NCBI RefSeq assembly: GCF_034314105.1
Contig: NZ_JAVIWJ010000001.1
Location: 3,349,501-3,413,500, forward strand
Source of the DNA: Pseudomonas sp. AB6
Lineage (GTDB): Bacteria; Pseudomonadota; Gammaproteobacteria; Pseudomonadales; Pseudomonadaceae
DNA length: 64,000 bases
Direction: 5' to 3'
A program made the position numbers and the translations under genes. The notes beneath the pieces were generated by a model. The model saw nothing but the letters and a program-made list of their open reading frames with translations, did no database searches and was not told where the DNA came from. Below are positions 25,675 to 37,926 of the stretch, piece by piece; the first letter of the stretch is position 1, and every line of letters begins with the position of its first letter.

Positions 25675-26958
25675 ATGTCCCGTTCTGAAATCCTGTTTGC
25701 CAACGCTCAAAAACACATCCCTGGCGGCGTCAATTCGCCAGTTCGGGCTTTCAAAAGCGTGGGTGGCACGCCGCTGTTCTTTAAGCACGCGGCAGGTGCT
25801 TACGTCACTGATGAAGACGACAAGCGTTACGTGGATTACGTCGGTTCATGGGGACCGATGATTCTCGGCCACAGCCACCCGGAAGTCCTCGACGCCGTGC
25901 GTAAGCAGCTGGAACATGGTCTGTCGTATGGCGCGCCGACTGCGCTGGAAACCGAAATGGCCGACTTGGTCTGCACCCTTGTGCCATCGATGGAGATGGT
26001 GCGGATGGTCAGCTCCGGCACCGAAGCGACCATGAGTGCAATTCGCCTGGCCCGAGGCTTCACCGGCCGCGACAGCATTATTAAATTCGAAGGCTGCTAC
26101 CACGGCCACTCCGACAGCCTGTTGGTAAAAGCCGGCTCCGGTGCGTTGACTCAAGGCGTGCCAAGTTCGGCAGGCGTCCCTGCCGCGTTTGCCAAACACA
26201 CCTTGACCACCGCGTTCAACGACATTGATGCAGTCGCAAAAATGCTCGATGAAGTGGGAAACGAAGTGGCGTGCATCATTGTTGAGCCGGTTGCCGGCAA
26301 CATGAACTGCGTGCCGCCAGCACCCGGTTTCCTGGAAGGCTTGCGCACGTTGTGTGACCACCACGGCGTGGTGTTGATTTTCGACGAAGTGATGACCGGT
26401 TTCCGTGTCGCATTGGGCGGCGCCCAGGCGCATTACGGTGTCACGCCAGATTTGAGCACGTTCGGCAAGATCATCGGCGGTGGTATGCCGGTCGGCTGTT
26501 TCGGCGGCAAACGCGAAATCATGTCGCACATCGCACCGCTAGGTCCGGTTTATCAGGCCGGTACATTATCAGGTAACCCATTGGCCATGGCCGCTGGCCT
26601 GGCTACTCTTCGCCTGATAAGCCGCCCCGGCTTTCATGCCGAGCTCAGCGCATTCACCACCCGCCTGCTCGTGGGCTTGCAACAATGCGCCGATGCTGCG
26701 GGCATTCCTTTCGTGACCACACAGGCCGGTGGCATGTTTGGCCTATATTTCAGCGGCCTTCCGGAGATCGTGACCTTCAACGACGTAATGACCAGCGACG
26801 CGGATCGCTTCAAGCGTTTCTTCCACGCGATGTTGGACGGTGGTGTGTACTTGGCACCGAGTGCTTTCGAGGCGGGCTTCACCTCAATCGCGCATGGCGA
26901 AACCGAACTGCAACTGACCCTCGATGCTGCGGCAAAGGCATTTGCCGCGCTGAAATAA
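25675..26958 (+). CDS. hemL: Glutamate-1-semialdehyde 2,1-aminomutase
   Basis: A 427-residue PLP enzyme that converts glutamate-1-semialdehyde to 5-aminolevulinate in C5-pathway heme synthesis. Blocks include [68 protein letters not shown] and the PLP-lysine motif [18 protein letters not shown]. Length and composition are normal. It is transcribed away from alkA, with a REP-like element right after the stop. Confidence 0.97.
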   Translation: MSRSEILFANAQKHIPGGVNSPVRAFKSVGGTPLFFKHAAGAYVTDEDDKRYVDYVGSWGPMILGHSHPEVLDAVRKQLEHGLSYGAPTALETEMADLVCTLVPSMEMVRMVSSGTEATMSAIRLARGFTGRDSIIKFEGCYHGHSDSLLVKAGSGALTQGVPSSAGVPAAFAKHTLTTAFNDIDAVAKMLDEVGNEVACIIVEPVAGNMNCVPPAPGFLEGLRTLCDHHGVVLIFDEVMTGFRVALGGAQAHYGVTPDLSTFGKIIGGGMPVGCFGGKREIMSHIAPLGPVYQAGTLSGNPLAMAAGLATLRLISRPGFHAELSAFTTRLLVGLQQCADAAGIPFVTTQAGGMFGLYFSGLPEIVTFNDVMTSDADRFKRFFHAMLDGGVYLAPSAFEAGFTSIAHGETELQLTLDAAAKAFAALK

Positions 26959-26966
26959 GCCTTTTT

Positions 26967-27043
26967 CAGGAGCCCACTTATTGGCGGAAGGCTTGATGCG
27001 GCGGGACAGTTACGCCGCTTCACCAACAAGTGGGCGCCTACAG
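26967..27043. repeat. REP-like palindromic element, copy 2
   Basis: CAGGAGCCCACTTATTGGCG at the left and CACCAACAAGTGGGCGCCTA at the right are imperfect reverse complements around a 35-base centre. It begins 9 bases after the hemL stop and may also shield or terminate the hemL message. Confidence 0.75.
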
Positions 27044-27209
27044 AGGGTTATGGATTACGGGAATCCCTCGCAAAATCAGGCACATCAAGCCCGTGTAGCA
27101 GAAATTCCGTAAAGACTTTGTAAGGTTGGCCCCGCTTATTTCATAATGTGCCGCCAGCGCGTTCTGCTGGACGGGTACGCCCGCACCTTTTAGAGGTAAG
27201 TCGATTCCC

Positions 27210-27758
27210 ATGAACCGCACCGGCCGCACCCTTGCTTTGGGCTGCCTGATGCTTCTTCATCCCCTGCTGGTGAATGCAGGTGGCAACTCGTTGTTAATAC
27301 CAGCGGTGGGTCGCTGCACCCTCAATACTCAGCCAGACAACCTGCCTGATGCATTGGCAGCCTGCCAAAAAGCTGCGCAAGCTGGGGACGCACAAGCACA
27401 ATTCGAGTTGGGGCAGTTTTACTACAACGGTAAAAATGCGCCTCGCGACCTTGCCCAAGCGTTAAATTATTTCGAAAAGGCTTCGCTGCAAGGCCATGCT
27501 GAGGCTCAGTATCGTCTCGGTTTAATGTTTTTTCACGGCGAAGGCGTTCAAGCCAACAACATTCAGGCGTATATCGTGCTGAAGATGGCGGCCGTCAATG
27601 GCTCAGAAGACGCGCTGGACAGTGCAGATGAAGTGTCCGCGAAGATGAAGCGCGATGAGCTGGAAGTGGCGACCCAAGTGCTTGGGCAGATCTTCCGCAA
27701 TTACCTGCAAGAGCTGCAAACGGCTGAAGGTCGTACCCCGTTCGCCCCGCTGCCTTAA
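27210..27758 (+). CDS. Exported Sel1-repeat protein
   Basis: A 182-residue protein with a Sec signal peptide (about 1-24, ending VNAGG) and two to three Sel1/TPR-like repeats: AQAGDAQAQFELGQFYYNGK, then LNYFEKASLQGHAEAQYRLG and GVQANNIQAYIVLKMAAVNG. Sel1 repeats form helical solenoids that bind other proteins. Partner unknown; likely periplasmic. GAGGT before the ATG supports the start. It converges on the DUF1820 gene. Confidence 0.85.
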   Translation: MNRTGRTLALGCLMLLHPLLVNAGGNSLLIPAVGRCTLNTQPDNLPDALAACQKAAQAGDAQAQFELGQFYYNGKNAPRDLAQALNYFEKASLQGHAEAQYRLGLMFFHGEGVQANNIQAYIVLKMAAVNGSEDALDSADEVSAKMKRDELEVATQVLGQIFRNYLQELQTAEGRTPFAPLP

Positions 27759-27798
27759 ATCACTAAGCCGGTCAGCCTCACAGTCCTGATTCAATCGT

Positions 27799-28125
27799 TT
27801 ATTTATCCGGCATCGGCATCGGGAATGGCATTACATTGCTGGTGCCCCGGGCCTCGCTGATCTTCGGCGTACCGACGCGCTCTACTTCATCAATGCGCAC
27901 TATCGAGTGCATTGGCACAAAACTGCGCACTACGCCTTCGAACTGAGCTTTTAGTTTTTCTTCGCTGGGGTCCACCACCACGGTTGTACGCTCACCGAAG
28001 ACGAATTCTTCCACCTCAAGGAAACCCCACAGATCGCTCTGATAGATTTGCTTGGCGTACATTTCGAACACCTGGCCCTGGTTGAGAAAAATCACCTTAT
28101 AAATTGGAGCTTCGCGTTTGGTCAT
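27799..28125 (-). CDS. DUF1820 family protein
   Basis: A 108-residue soluble protein, starting TKREAPIYKVIFLNQGQVFE and containing IYQSDLWGFLEVEEFVFGE and VPMHSIVRIDEVERVGTPKI, the conserved body of DUF1820. Function is unknown, although it is near-universal in Pseudomonas next to miaB. The C terminus is Met/Pro-rich. It is divergent from miaB across 130 bases. Confidence 0.9.
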   Translation of the reverse strand: MTKREAPIYKVIFLNQGQVFEMYAKQIYQSDLWGFLEVEEFVFGERTTVVVDPSEEKLKAQFEGVVRSFVPMHSIVRIDEVERVGTPKISEARGTSNVMPFPMPMPDK

Positions 28126-28217
28126 GGCGGGGGGGTAAAAATCGGGGGCTTAAAGAGGGCGCGAACTATAGCACGTCCATCGGACAGTCAGCGCTAGGAA
28201 CCAGACACCTACACCCC

Positions 28218-28223
28218 TATAAT
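28218..28223 (+). promoter_or_regulatory. Putative miaB -10 element
   Basis: TATAAT followed by GCGCGG lies 33 bases before the miaB ATG, a common form of housekeeping promoter in Pseudomonas. No good -35 hexamer is seen at 17 bases, so the call is tentative. Confidence 0.5.
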
Positions 28224-28255
28224 GCGCGGTTCTTCGAATCACCTGATGATCACGC

Positions 28256-29584
28256 ATGGCCAAGAAGCTTTATATCGAAACCCACGGTTGCCAAATGAAC
28301 GAGTACGACAGCTCGCGCATGGTCGATCTGCTGGGCGAACATCAAGCCCTGGAAGTCACTGCTCGCGCAGAAGATGCCGACGTCATCCTGCTCAATACTT
28401 GCTCGATCCGCGAACGCGCCCAAGACCGGGTGTACTCTCAGCTGGGTCGCTGGCGTGAGCTGAAACTGGCGAACCCTCAGATGGTGATCGCCGTGGGCGG
28501 GTGCGTGGCAAGCCAGGAAGGTGCCGCGATTCGTGATCGTGCACCTTACGTCGACGTTGTCTTTGGCCCGCAAACCCTGCACCGCCTGCCAGATATGATT
28601 AACGCTGCGCGCCTCACTGGCCTACCGCAGGTCGATGTGTCGTTCCCGGAAATCGAGAAGTTCGACCACTTGCCTGAGCCTCGCGTCGATGGGCCGAGCG
28701 CTTTTGTGTCGGTGATGGAAGGTTGCAGCAAATACTGCACGTTTTGCGTTGTACCTTACACCCGCGGCGAAGAAGTCAGCCGACCGTTCGATGACGTCGT
28801 GAGCGAAGTCATGCACTTGGCAGAAAACGGCGTGCGTGAAGTAACGCTGCTGGGGCAGAACGTCAACGGCTATCGCGGTACGACTCATGACGGACGCTTG
28901 GCCGATCTGGCCGAGCTTATCCGCGTCGTAGCGGCCATCGACGGTATCGACCGCATTCGTTACACCACCTCGCACCCACTGGAGTTCTCCGACAGCCTGA
29001 TCCTGGCCCATGCCGAAGTGCCACAGCTGGTGAAACACCTACACTTGCCAGTGCAATCAGGTTCCGACCGAATCCTCTCGGCCATGAAGCGCAACCATAC
29101 CGCGCTCGAATATAAATCCAAGCTGCGCAAGTTGAGGGCCGCAGTTCCCGGCATCAGCATCAGCTCTGACTTCATCGTCGGCTTCCCTGGCGAGACTGAA
29201 AAAGACTTCGAACAGACCATGAAGCTGATCGAAGACGTCAATTTCGACTTCTCGTTCTCCTTCGTCTATAGCCCGCGCCCCGGCACGCCCGCGGCTGATA
29301 TCAAAGACGAAACCCCTGAAGCCTTGAAAAAAGAGCGTCTAGCCGCCTTGCAGCATCGCTTGAATCAACAGGGCTATGAGATCAGTCGGCAGATGGTCGG
29401 CAGCACCCAGCGAATTCTGGTCACCGATTACTCGAAAAAAGACCCCGGCGAACTGCAAGGGCGCACCGAGAACAATCGCATCGTTAACTTTCGCTGCGAT
29501 AATCCTAAGCTGATCGGCCAGTTCGCCGACGTACACATTGACGACGCTCAACCGCACTCGCTGCGCGGGTCTTTGCTGCAGTAA
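28256..29584 (+). CDS. miaB: tRNA-2-methylthio-N6-dimethylallyladenosine synthase
   Basis: A 442-residue radical-SAM methylthiotransferase that adds a methylthio group to i6A37 of tRNAs reading UNN codons. The UPF0004 domain supplies C12 ([12 protein letters not shown]) and two further cysteines ([22 protein letters not shown]) for one Fe-S cluster; [20 protein letters not shown] holds the radical-SAM cluster; a TRAM domain ends the chain. A REP-like element and the phoH-ybeY-corC-lnt genes follow on the same strand. Confidence 0.97.
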   Translation: MAKKLYIETHGCQMNEYDSSRMVDLLGEHQALEVTARAEDADVILLNTCSIRERAQDRVYSQLGRWRELKLANPQMVIAVGGCVASQEGAAIRDRAPYVDVVFGPQTLHRLPDMINAARLTGLPQVDVSFPEIEKFDHLPEPRVDGPSAFVSVMEGCSKYCTFCVVPYTRGEEVSRPFDDVVSEVMHLAENGVREVTLLGQNVNGYRGTTHDGRLADLAELIRVVAAIDGIDRIRYTTSHPLEFSDSLILAHAEVPQLVKHLHLPVQSGSDRILSAMKRNHTALEYKSKLRKLRAAVPGISISSDFIVGFPGETEKDFEQTMKLIEDVNFDFSFSFVYSPRPGTPAADIKDETPEALKKERLAALQHRLNQQGYEISRQMVGSTQRILVTDYSKKDPGELQGRTENNRIVNFRCDNPKLIGQFADVHIDDAQPHSLRGSLLQ

Positions 29585-29597
29585 TGCTGCACTTAAA

Positions 29598-29674
29598 TAG
29601 GAGCCAACTTTTTGGCGAAGCATCATGCCTGACACACCGCGTCAGAGCCCTCGCCAATAAGTTAGCTCCTACAG
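29598..29674. repeat. REP-like palindromic element, copy 3
   Basis: TAGGAGCCAACTTTTTGGCG and CGCCAATAAGTTAGCTCCTA are near-perfect reverse complements around a 37-base centre, 14 bases after the miaB stop and before phoH. It has the same arms as the copy at 17754-17829. Confidence 0.78.
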
Positions 29675-29779
29675 ATTGAACGCCCTGTATCACCATTAGT
29701 AAGTGAAGGCTTTCGTCCACCGACCACTAGGGGTTATTCTCCAGTCATCTTAATTGCCGTAGGGCGGCTAAAAACGACC

Positions 29780-30799
29780 TTGAACGCTCCCATCGAACCA
29801 CATCGTTTTATCCTCGAACCTTTTGAGGCTCATCGATTCGCAAATCTGTGCGGGCAATTTGACGAGCATTTACGCTTGATTGAACAACGCCTGGACATCG
29901 AAATCCGCAACCGCGGTAATCAATTCGAACTGATTGGCGAACCCCGGCACACCACTTCGGCTGAAAATCTGCTACGACGCCTGTACCGGGAAACCAAGGG
30001 TACGGAGCTTTCACCTGACATGGTTCACCTGTTCCTTCAGGAATCGGGCGTCGAAGAACTGGACAACCACCCTGCTGCCGAAGTCGGCGTAGCGTTGCGC
30101 ACCAAAAAGGGCATGATTCGCCCGCGCGGCCTGAATCAGCAGCGGTACGTCAAAGAAATCCTCGCCAACGACATCAACTTCGGTATTGGCCCTGCGGGCA
30201 CCGGCAAGACCTACCTTGCGGTGGCCTGTGCGGTGGACGCGCTTGAGCGTGAACAGATTCGCCACATCCTGCTGGTACGTCCGGCGGTAGAAGCGGGCGA
30301 AAAGCTCGGTTTCCTGCCCGGCGATCTGGCTCAGAAAATCGACCCGTATTTGCGCCCACTGTACGACGCGCTGTACGAAATGCTCGGCTTCGAATACGTC
30401 GCAAAACTGATGGAGCGTCAAGTGATCGAGGTAGCCCCGCTGGCCTACATGCGCGGTCGGACCCTTAATAACAGCTTCATCATTCTTGACGAAAGCCAGA
30501 ACACCACCGTCGAACAGATGAAGATGTTCCTGACCCGCATCGGCTTCGGCTCCACGGCCGTCATCACCGGTGACATCACCCAGGTCGATCTGCCCAAGGG
30601 CACCAAGTCTGGCCTGAACCATGTGATGGAAGTCCTCAAAGACGTGCCCGGCATTAGCTTCACGCACTTCAAGCCTAAGGACGTAGTGCGTCACCCGCTG
30701 GTGCAACGTATTGTCGAAGCCTACGAGCGGTACGAGAATCGCGCCAACGATGAAACCATCAGTTCGTCTTCCAGCAGGGATAACCGCCGCGATGGTTGA
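29780..30799 (+). CDS. ybeZ: PhoH-like ATPase (YbeZ), TTG start
   Basis: A 339-residue PhoH-family ATPase. Walker A is [13 protein letters not shown] near residue 138, Walker B is [14 protein letters not shown], and [13 protein letters not shown] and [16 protein letters not shown] close the domain. PhoH/YbeZ acts with YbeY in RNA and ribosome metabolism in E. coli. The start is a TTG giving [16 protein letters not shown], the family N terminus; no in-frame ATG is available before conserved sequence. The stop lies eight bases inside ybeY, so the two are translationally coupled. Confidence 0.93.
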   Translation: MNAPIEPHRFILEPFEAHRFANLCGQFDEHLRLIEQRLDIEIRNRGNQFELIGEPRHTTSAENLLRRLYRETKGTELSPDMVHLFLQESGVEELDNHPAAEVGVALRTKKGMIRPRGLNQQRYVKEILANDINFGIGPAGTGKTYLAVACAVDALEREQIRHILLVRPAVEAGEKLGFLPGDLAQKIDPYLRPLYDALYEMLGFEYVAKLMERQVIEVAPLAYMRGRTLNNSFIILDESQNTTVEQMKMFLTRIGFGSTAVITGDITQVDLPKGTKSGLNHVMEVLKDVPGISFTHFKPKDVVRHPLVQRIVEAYERYENRANDETISSSSSRDNRRDG

Positions 30800-31292
30800 G
30801 CTGGACTTGCAACTGGCGACCGAAGCGACAGTCCCTACCGAAGCCCAGTTCCGCCAATGGTGTGAACTGGCGCTGCGTCAACGTACTGCGGATTCGGAGC
30901 TGACCATTCGCCTGGTCGACGACGCTGAAGCCCGTGAACTTAATAACACGTGGCGGCACAAGGACTACGCGACCAACGTATTGTCCTTCCCCGCTGACGT
31001 GCCTGATGAGTTTCTCGATATTCCGCTGCTCGGCGACCTGGTGATTTGCGTTGACGTTGTAGCCCGCGAGGCCACGGAGCAAGGGAAGATTTTGGATGCG
31101 CATTGGGCGCATCTTGTTATTCACGGCTGCCTGCACTTGCTCGGTTACGACCATATCGATGATGCCGAAGCGGAAGAAATGGAAGCACTGGAACGCACGT
31201 TGCTTGATGAGCTGGGCTATCCCGACCCTTACGCCGACGACGAAACCGCTGACCATCATTTTTTAGAGACCACTAGCAAGGACCACGAGTAA
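30792..31292 (+). CDS. ybeY: rRNA maturation RNase YbeY
   Basis: A 166-residue zinc endoribonuclease needed for 16S rRNA 3'-end maturation and ribosome quality control. The metal site is intact: [11 protein letters not shown], three histidines in the family HGxLHLxGYDH motif. [17 protein letters not shown] is the second conserved block. The C-terminal tail after residue 140 is acidic. The ATG at 30792 lies inside the phoH end; the next gene (corC) starts five bases after the stop. Confidence 0.96.
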   Translation: MVELDLQLATEATVPTEAQFRQWCELALRQRTADSELTIRLVDDAEARELNNTWRHKDYATNVLSFPADVPDEFLDIPLLGDLVICVDVVAREATEQGKILDAHWAHLVIHGCLHLLGYDHIDDAEAEEMEALERTLLDELGYPDPYADDETADHHFLETTSKDHE

Positions 31293-31297
31293 GGGCT

Positions 31298-32140
31298 ATG
31301 AGCGAAGACCGATCGAGCAACGGGCAAAAGTCATGGCTGGGGAAACTCACCCAGGCCTTTGCCCACGAGCCGAAAAACCGCCAGGAGCTGCTTGAGCTGC
31401 TGCGCGAGGCCCATCAAAACAAGCTACTGGACAGCGAAGCGCTGGCCATCGTCGAGGGTGCCATTCAGGTGGCTGACCTCCAGGTACGGGACATCATGGT
31501 TCCGCGCTCGCAGATGATTAGCATCAAGGCCACACAAAACCCTCGCGAGTTCCTGCCTGCCGTCATCGACTCCGCGCATTCGCGCTATCCGGTGATTGGC
31601 GAGAGCCATGACGATGTTCTCGGCGTATTGCTGGCCAAGGATCTGCTACCGCTGATCCTCAAGGAAGACGGTGACAAGGGCAGCATCAAGAATCTGCTGC
31701 GTCCTGCCACCTTCGTACCTGAATCCAAGCGGTTAAACGTACTACTACGCGAGTTTCGCGCCAACCATAACCACATGGCCATCGTTATTGACGAATACGG
31801 CGGCGTGGCGGGTCTGGTGACTATCGAGGACGTGCTGGAACAGATCGTCGGCGATATCGAGGACGAGCATGACGTAGAGGAAGACAGCTACATCAAGCCG
31901 TTGCCCAGCGGCGACTTCCTGGTCAAAGCGCTGACCCCGATCGACAGTTTCAATGAGTTTTTCGACAGCGAGTTTTCAGATGATGAGTTCGATACCGTTG
32001 GCGGCCTGGTAATGAGTGCATTTGGGCACCTGCCCAAGCGCAACGAAACGACAGAAATTGGCGCGTACCGTTTCCGCATTCTTAATGCCGACAGCCGTCG
32101 CATTCACTTACTGCGCTTGAGCCCGATCTCGCGGGCCTAA
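31298..32140 (+). CDS. corC: CorC/YbeX CBS-domain protein
   Basis: A 280-residue protein with a pair of CBS domains (about 65-190; MVPRSQMISIKATQNPREF and AIVIDEYGGVAGLVTIEDVL) and a C-terminal CorC_HlyC (transporter-associated) domain. It lacks the DUF21 membrane part, so it is soluble. CorC was linked to Mg/Co efflux, and YbeX to ribosome metabolism, which fits its place between ybeY and lnt. Spacing is five bases from ybeY and 17 to lnt. Confidence 0.92.
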   Translation: MSEDRSSNGQKSWLGKLTQAFAHEPKNRQELLELLREAHQNKLLDSEALAIVEGAIQVADLQVRDIMVPRSQMISIKATQNPREFLPAVIDSAHSRYPVIGESHDDVLGVLLAKDLLPLILKEDGDKGSIKNLLRPATFVPESKRLNVLLREFRANHNHMAIVIDEYGGVAGLVTIEDVLEQIVGDIEDEHDVEEDSYIKPLPSGDFLVKALTPIDSFNEFFDSEFSDDEFDTVGGLVMSAFGHLPKRNETTEIGAYRFRILNADSRRIHLLRLSPISRA

Positions 32141-32157
32141 GCCCCTAAGGAATACCC

Positions 32158-33672
32158 ATGCACTGGAACACCCGACCCGGCTGGCCCGGCAACCTGCTGG
32201 CCATGCTGGCTGGCGCGCTGACCACTCTGGCATTGGCGCCGTTTGATATTTGGCCATTGGCGATCCTATCGTTAATCGTTCTCTATCTTGGTTTGCGTGA
32301 ACTTAACCCTCGCCAGGCTTTAGGTCGTGGCTGGTGCTATGGTTTCGGTCTGTTCGGCGCGGGTACCAGCTGGATTTACGTCAGCATCCATACCTACGGA
32401 GGCGCTTCGGTGCTGCTGGCGGGTCTGTTAATGCTGGGTTTCATCGCGGCGATTGCCTGGTTCTTTGCCCTGCCCACCTGGATCTGGGCGCGCTGGATTC
32501 GACGCAACGACGCACCGCTGACCGATGCCTTGGCCTTTGCAGCTGTGTGGCTGGCGCAAGAGGCTTTTCGCGGTTGGTTTTTGACCGGGTTTCCTTGGCT
32601 TTATTCCGGCTACAGCCAGCTCGACGGCCCTTTGTCCGGGCTGGCGCCCATTGGTGGCATGTGGCTGATCTCGTTTACCCTGGCCCTGACCGCCGCTTTG
32701 CTGTGCAATCTGCCACAGCTTCGAGCGAATAAGTCCGCGCTGAGTATTGGCGTTCTGCTGTTGGTCGCACCTTGGGTGCTGAGTCTGTCGCTTAAAACCT
32801 ACGAATGGACGTCTCCGGCAGGCCCACCGCTTAGCGTCGCCGCGATTCAGGGCAACGTTGAACAAAGCATGAAATGGGACCCTAAGCAGCTCAATGCGCA
32901 ATTGGCGCTTTACCGCGACATGACCTTCACCAGTAAACGCGCTGATTTGATCGTCTGGCCAGAAACCGCGATTCCGATCCTCAAGGAGTCGGCAGAAGGC
33001 TATTTGGCCATGCTCGGCAAGTTTGCCGCTGATCGCAATTCGGCACTGATTACCGGTGTACCGATTCGTCAGCAAGGTGGCCGTGGCGAGTATCGGTACT
33101 ACAACGGCATCACCGTCGTCGGTGAAGGCGACGGCACTTACCTCAAGCAGAAACTGGTACCGTTTGGTGAATATGTTCCACTGCAAGACCTGCTTCGGGG
33201 ACTGATCTCCTTCTTCAACCTGCCAATGTCGGACTTTGCCCGCGGACCAAGCGATCAAGCGTTGTTGCAAGCCAAGGGCTATCAAATCGCGTCCTTCATT
33301 TGCTACGAAGTCGTCTACCCAGAGTTTGCCGCCAGCCTCGCCGCGAAAAGTGAATTACTGCTGACGGTGAGCAACGACACGTGGTTCGGCACCTCTATTG
33401 GCCCGTTGCAGCATTTGCAAATGGCGAAAATGCGCGCACTTGAAGCGGGTCGCTGGATGATCCGCGCCACTAACAACGGCGTGAGTGGCCTGATCAACCC
33501 GTTCGGCAAGATGACCGCGACCATCCCGCAATTCCAGAAAGGGGTGCTTTACGGCGAAGTCGTGCCGATGCAAGACCTTACCCCTTACCTGCGCTGGCGT
33601 TCATGGCCGTTGACGATTCTGTCGATTGTGCTGGTAGGCTGGGCGTTACTGGCGCGGCGTATTAAACGCTAA
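32158..33672 (+). CDS. lnt: Apolipoprotein N-acyltransferase
   Basis: A 504-residue inner-membrane enzyme that adds the third acyl chain to lipoproteins. Six or seven membrane helices fill the first 220 residues, followed by a periplasmic nitrilase-like domain with the catalytic triad in LIVWPETAIPIL (Glu), YLKQKLVPFGEYVPLQ (Lys) and IASFICYEVVYPEFA (Cys). Last gene of the phoH-ybeY-corC-lnt run. Several lipoproteins coded in this window (LptE, RlpA, the MORN protein) would be its substrates. Confidence 0.97.
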   Translation: MHWNTRPGWPGNLLAMLAGALTTLALAPFDIWPLAILSLIVLYLGLRELNPRQALGRGWCYGFGLFGAGTSWIYVSIHTYGGASVLLAGLLMLGFIAAIAWFFALPTWIWARWIRRNDAPLTDALAFAAVWLAQEAFRGWFLTGFPWLYSGYSQLDGPLSGLAPIGGMWLISFTLALTAALLCNLPQLRANKSALSIGVLLLVAPWVLSLSLKTYEWTSPAGPPLSVAAIQGNVEQSMKWDPKQLNAQLALYRDMTFTSKRADLIVWPETAIPILKESAEGYLAMLGKFAADRNSALITGVPIRQQGGRGEYRYYNGITVVGEGDGTYLKQKLVPFGEYVPLQDLLRGLISFFNLPMSDFARGPSDQALLQAKGYQIASFICYEVVYPEFAASLAAKSELLLTVSNDTWFGTSIGPLQHLQMAKMRALEAGRWMIRATNNGVSGLINPFGKMTATIPQFQKGVLYGEVVPMQDLTPYLRWRSWPLTILSIVLVGWALLARRIKR

Positions 33673-33733
33673 GCAAGGATTCTAGATTTTGGTGGGGGCG
33701 AACCTCTTCTCTCCCACACAAACTCACCGCTAC

Positions 33734-34501
33734 CTACAGCGCCCGATAAAACAATGGATACGCCAGCAACCCCACCGCTTCATTCAGCAACTGTCCGCTC
33801 TGCCATACGGATTTGCTCTCCGGTAGCCAGCCGTTGAATGGCCGGGCATTGTCGACGCCGAGAAACCCCACAGGCGCCGCAATGACAGTGAATCCGGCCT
33901 TTTCAAAGCTCCAGCGGGCACGCTGCATGTGCCAGGCTTGAGTCACTAGCACCACACGCTTGACGCCTTGAGGCTGCAATACCGCAGCGGTCATCGTGGC
34001 ATTTTCCCAAGTGGTCCGGCTGAGCCCCTCTTGCCAACGCACGGTCACCCCGAAATCGCTTTTCAGCGAATCGGCCATAATCGCCGCCTCGCTAGGTGGC
34101 AGGTCGTAATGCAGCCCACCCGTGGTCAAAATCGGCAAACCCGAATCTTTGGATAAGCGCGCCGCAAAGCGCATGCGTTCCAAGGCAACGCCGGTGGGTA
34201 TGTCTGTGCCCCATGTCGGATCTTTGCGCTCGCGGCCAGATCCCAAAACCACTATCGCATCAGCTTGCTGGCCCAAGGTTGCCCATTGGCTATGCGCCAA
34301 GGGTGGATCGCGCTCGATACCTCTCGCGGCCCATTCCACCGCAATCGGTAGACTCATGATCCACAGCCCGCCAAACCCAATGGCAAAACAGGCGCCAGCG
34401 AGCCGCGGCCGTGAGCGGCGAAACCACCAGGCAAGCACCAGCAGTAGCAAAAGAATGCCGGGAGGCAAAAGCAATTGTTTGATCAAATAACGGATAGGCA
34501 T
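33734..34501 (-). CDS. YdcF/ElyC-type DUF218 membrane protein
   Basis: A 255-residue protein with two N-terminal membrane helices (about 8-27 and 34-54) and a DUF218 domain: ADAIVVLGSGRERKD, LTTGGLHYDLPPSEAAIM, GLSRTTWENA and VVLVTQAWHMQRARW. ElyC in E. coli affects envelope integrity and lipid-carrier or peptidoglycan metabolism; this one may be the ElyC type given its two helices. The start is enclosed by a hairpin at 34502-34523 that holds the ribosome binding site. Confidence 0.85.
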   Translation of the reverse strand: MPIRYLIKQLLLPPGILLLLLVLAWWFRRSRPRLAGACFAIGFGGLWIMSLPIAVEWAARGIERDPPLAHSQWATLGQQADAIVVLGSGRERKDPTWGTDIPTGVALERMRFAARLSKDSGLPILTTGGLHYDLPPSEAAIMADSLKSDFGVTVRWQEGLSRTTWENATMTAAVLQPQGVKRVVLVTQAWHMQRARWSFEKAGFTVIAAPVGFLGVDNARPFNGWLPESKSVWQSGQLLNEAVGLLAYPLFYRAL

Positions 34502-34523
34502 CGAGCATCTCCAAAGATGCTCG
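34502..34523 (-). promoter_or_regulatory. Hairpin holding the Shine-Dalgarno of the DUF218 gene
   Basis: On the minus strand CGAGCATCT pairs perfectly with AGATGCTCG (9 bp) around the loop TTGG. The Shine-Dalgarno GGAG spans the loop and the 3' arm, seven bases from the ATG, and the stem ends on the base just before that ATG. The structure should hinder ribosome entry until it melts, so translation may be controlled by temperature, a protein, or upstream ribosomes. No gene lies within 100 bases upstream on this strand. Confidence 0.6.
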
Positions 34524-34609
34524 AAGCCTAGAAGGATTGACGCTAAGCAACAATGCTTATCAGTAGACCGAAGCCTGTTTGTTTCACCTAAGCCGTTTAT
34601 AACAGCGTC

Positions 34610-34978
34610 TTATTTGAAATATAACGACTTGCCCCGCGCTGAAGCTTTACTGCGCTTATGATCGTCCAGCCAAATGATCTTGGCTGAACGTTTCGGCACG
34701 GTAGCAGGTCCATCAAGCACCTGCGTAGCGCAAGCGTCCTTAGTCATACCCTCAGCCTTGATACCAAAGGCATCCCCTTTGAAATACAAAGCGCCCTTGT
34801 CCAAATACGCCTCAATCAATTCGAATTCCGCCGGGCTCAACCCTCGCAACTCCAGCTCGGTAGGTGCTTCATGGCGAAGTCGAACTGCAGTTTTCGCCAC
34901 CTCCAAGGCAAGCCCGATACGATTGATCAAGCGTTCGTAAAGCTCAGGTTTTACAGCGGGTCGTTGCGACTCTGCCAT
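34610..34978 (-). CDS. Conserved hypothetical protein upstream of leuS
   Basis: A 122-residue soluble protein of no recognised family. The first 60 residues look helical (PELYERLINRIGLALEVAKT); the middle has EFELIEAYLDKGALYFKGDA; the C terminus is basic (KRSKASARGKSLYF), suggesting nucleic-acid or ribosome contact. It lies divergent from leuS across 251 bases, as in other Pseudomonas. Codon use resembles its neighbours. Confidence 0.75.
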   Translation of the reverse strand: MAESQRPAVKPELYERLINRIGLALEVAKTAVRLRHEAPTELELRGLSPAEFELIEAYLDKGALYFKGDAFGIKAEGMTKDACATQVLDGPATVPKRSAKIIWLDDHKRSKASARGKSLYFK

Positions 34979-35217
34979 CCGTTCACCTCATCGAAGTTAA
35001 AACACGCCCCCCCCGTTGATTAGCTTAGCGTTGCTGTCTGAAACAGCCGGATGCCGCGACCAACGGCCTGTGACGGCCCCTAACAAGCAATCAGGGTTTC
35101 CCTCGATAGTGAGCGCTCATGTATGCTACGGCGCTTCCTTTAATTCCACTTCCCGCTCGACTGAGCACTACCTGACTCAGCGATGCAATGAAGAGGATGA
35201 GGTCACCACTTCTTTAG

Positions 35218-37836
<2,619 letters not shown>

Positions 37837-37926
37837 TTGGATCAAACGCCCGGTATTGACCCGGCGTCGAACAGTATTTCCAAGGGACGCAACGTCGGCC
37901 CAAACGGATTCAAGGGGAGCATCAAT

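Noticed and set aside
25495-25788. N-terminal extension of the Ada-AlkA fusion
   Set aside because: It overlaps the hemL promoter and start and has no Ada-like sequence before residue 1 of the chosen start.
33685-33720. Fourth REP-like element after lnt
   Set aside because: Only short degenerate arm-like pieces are present; not enough pairing to call.
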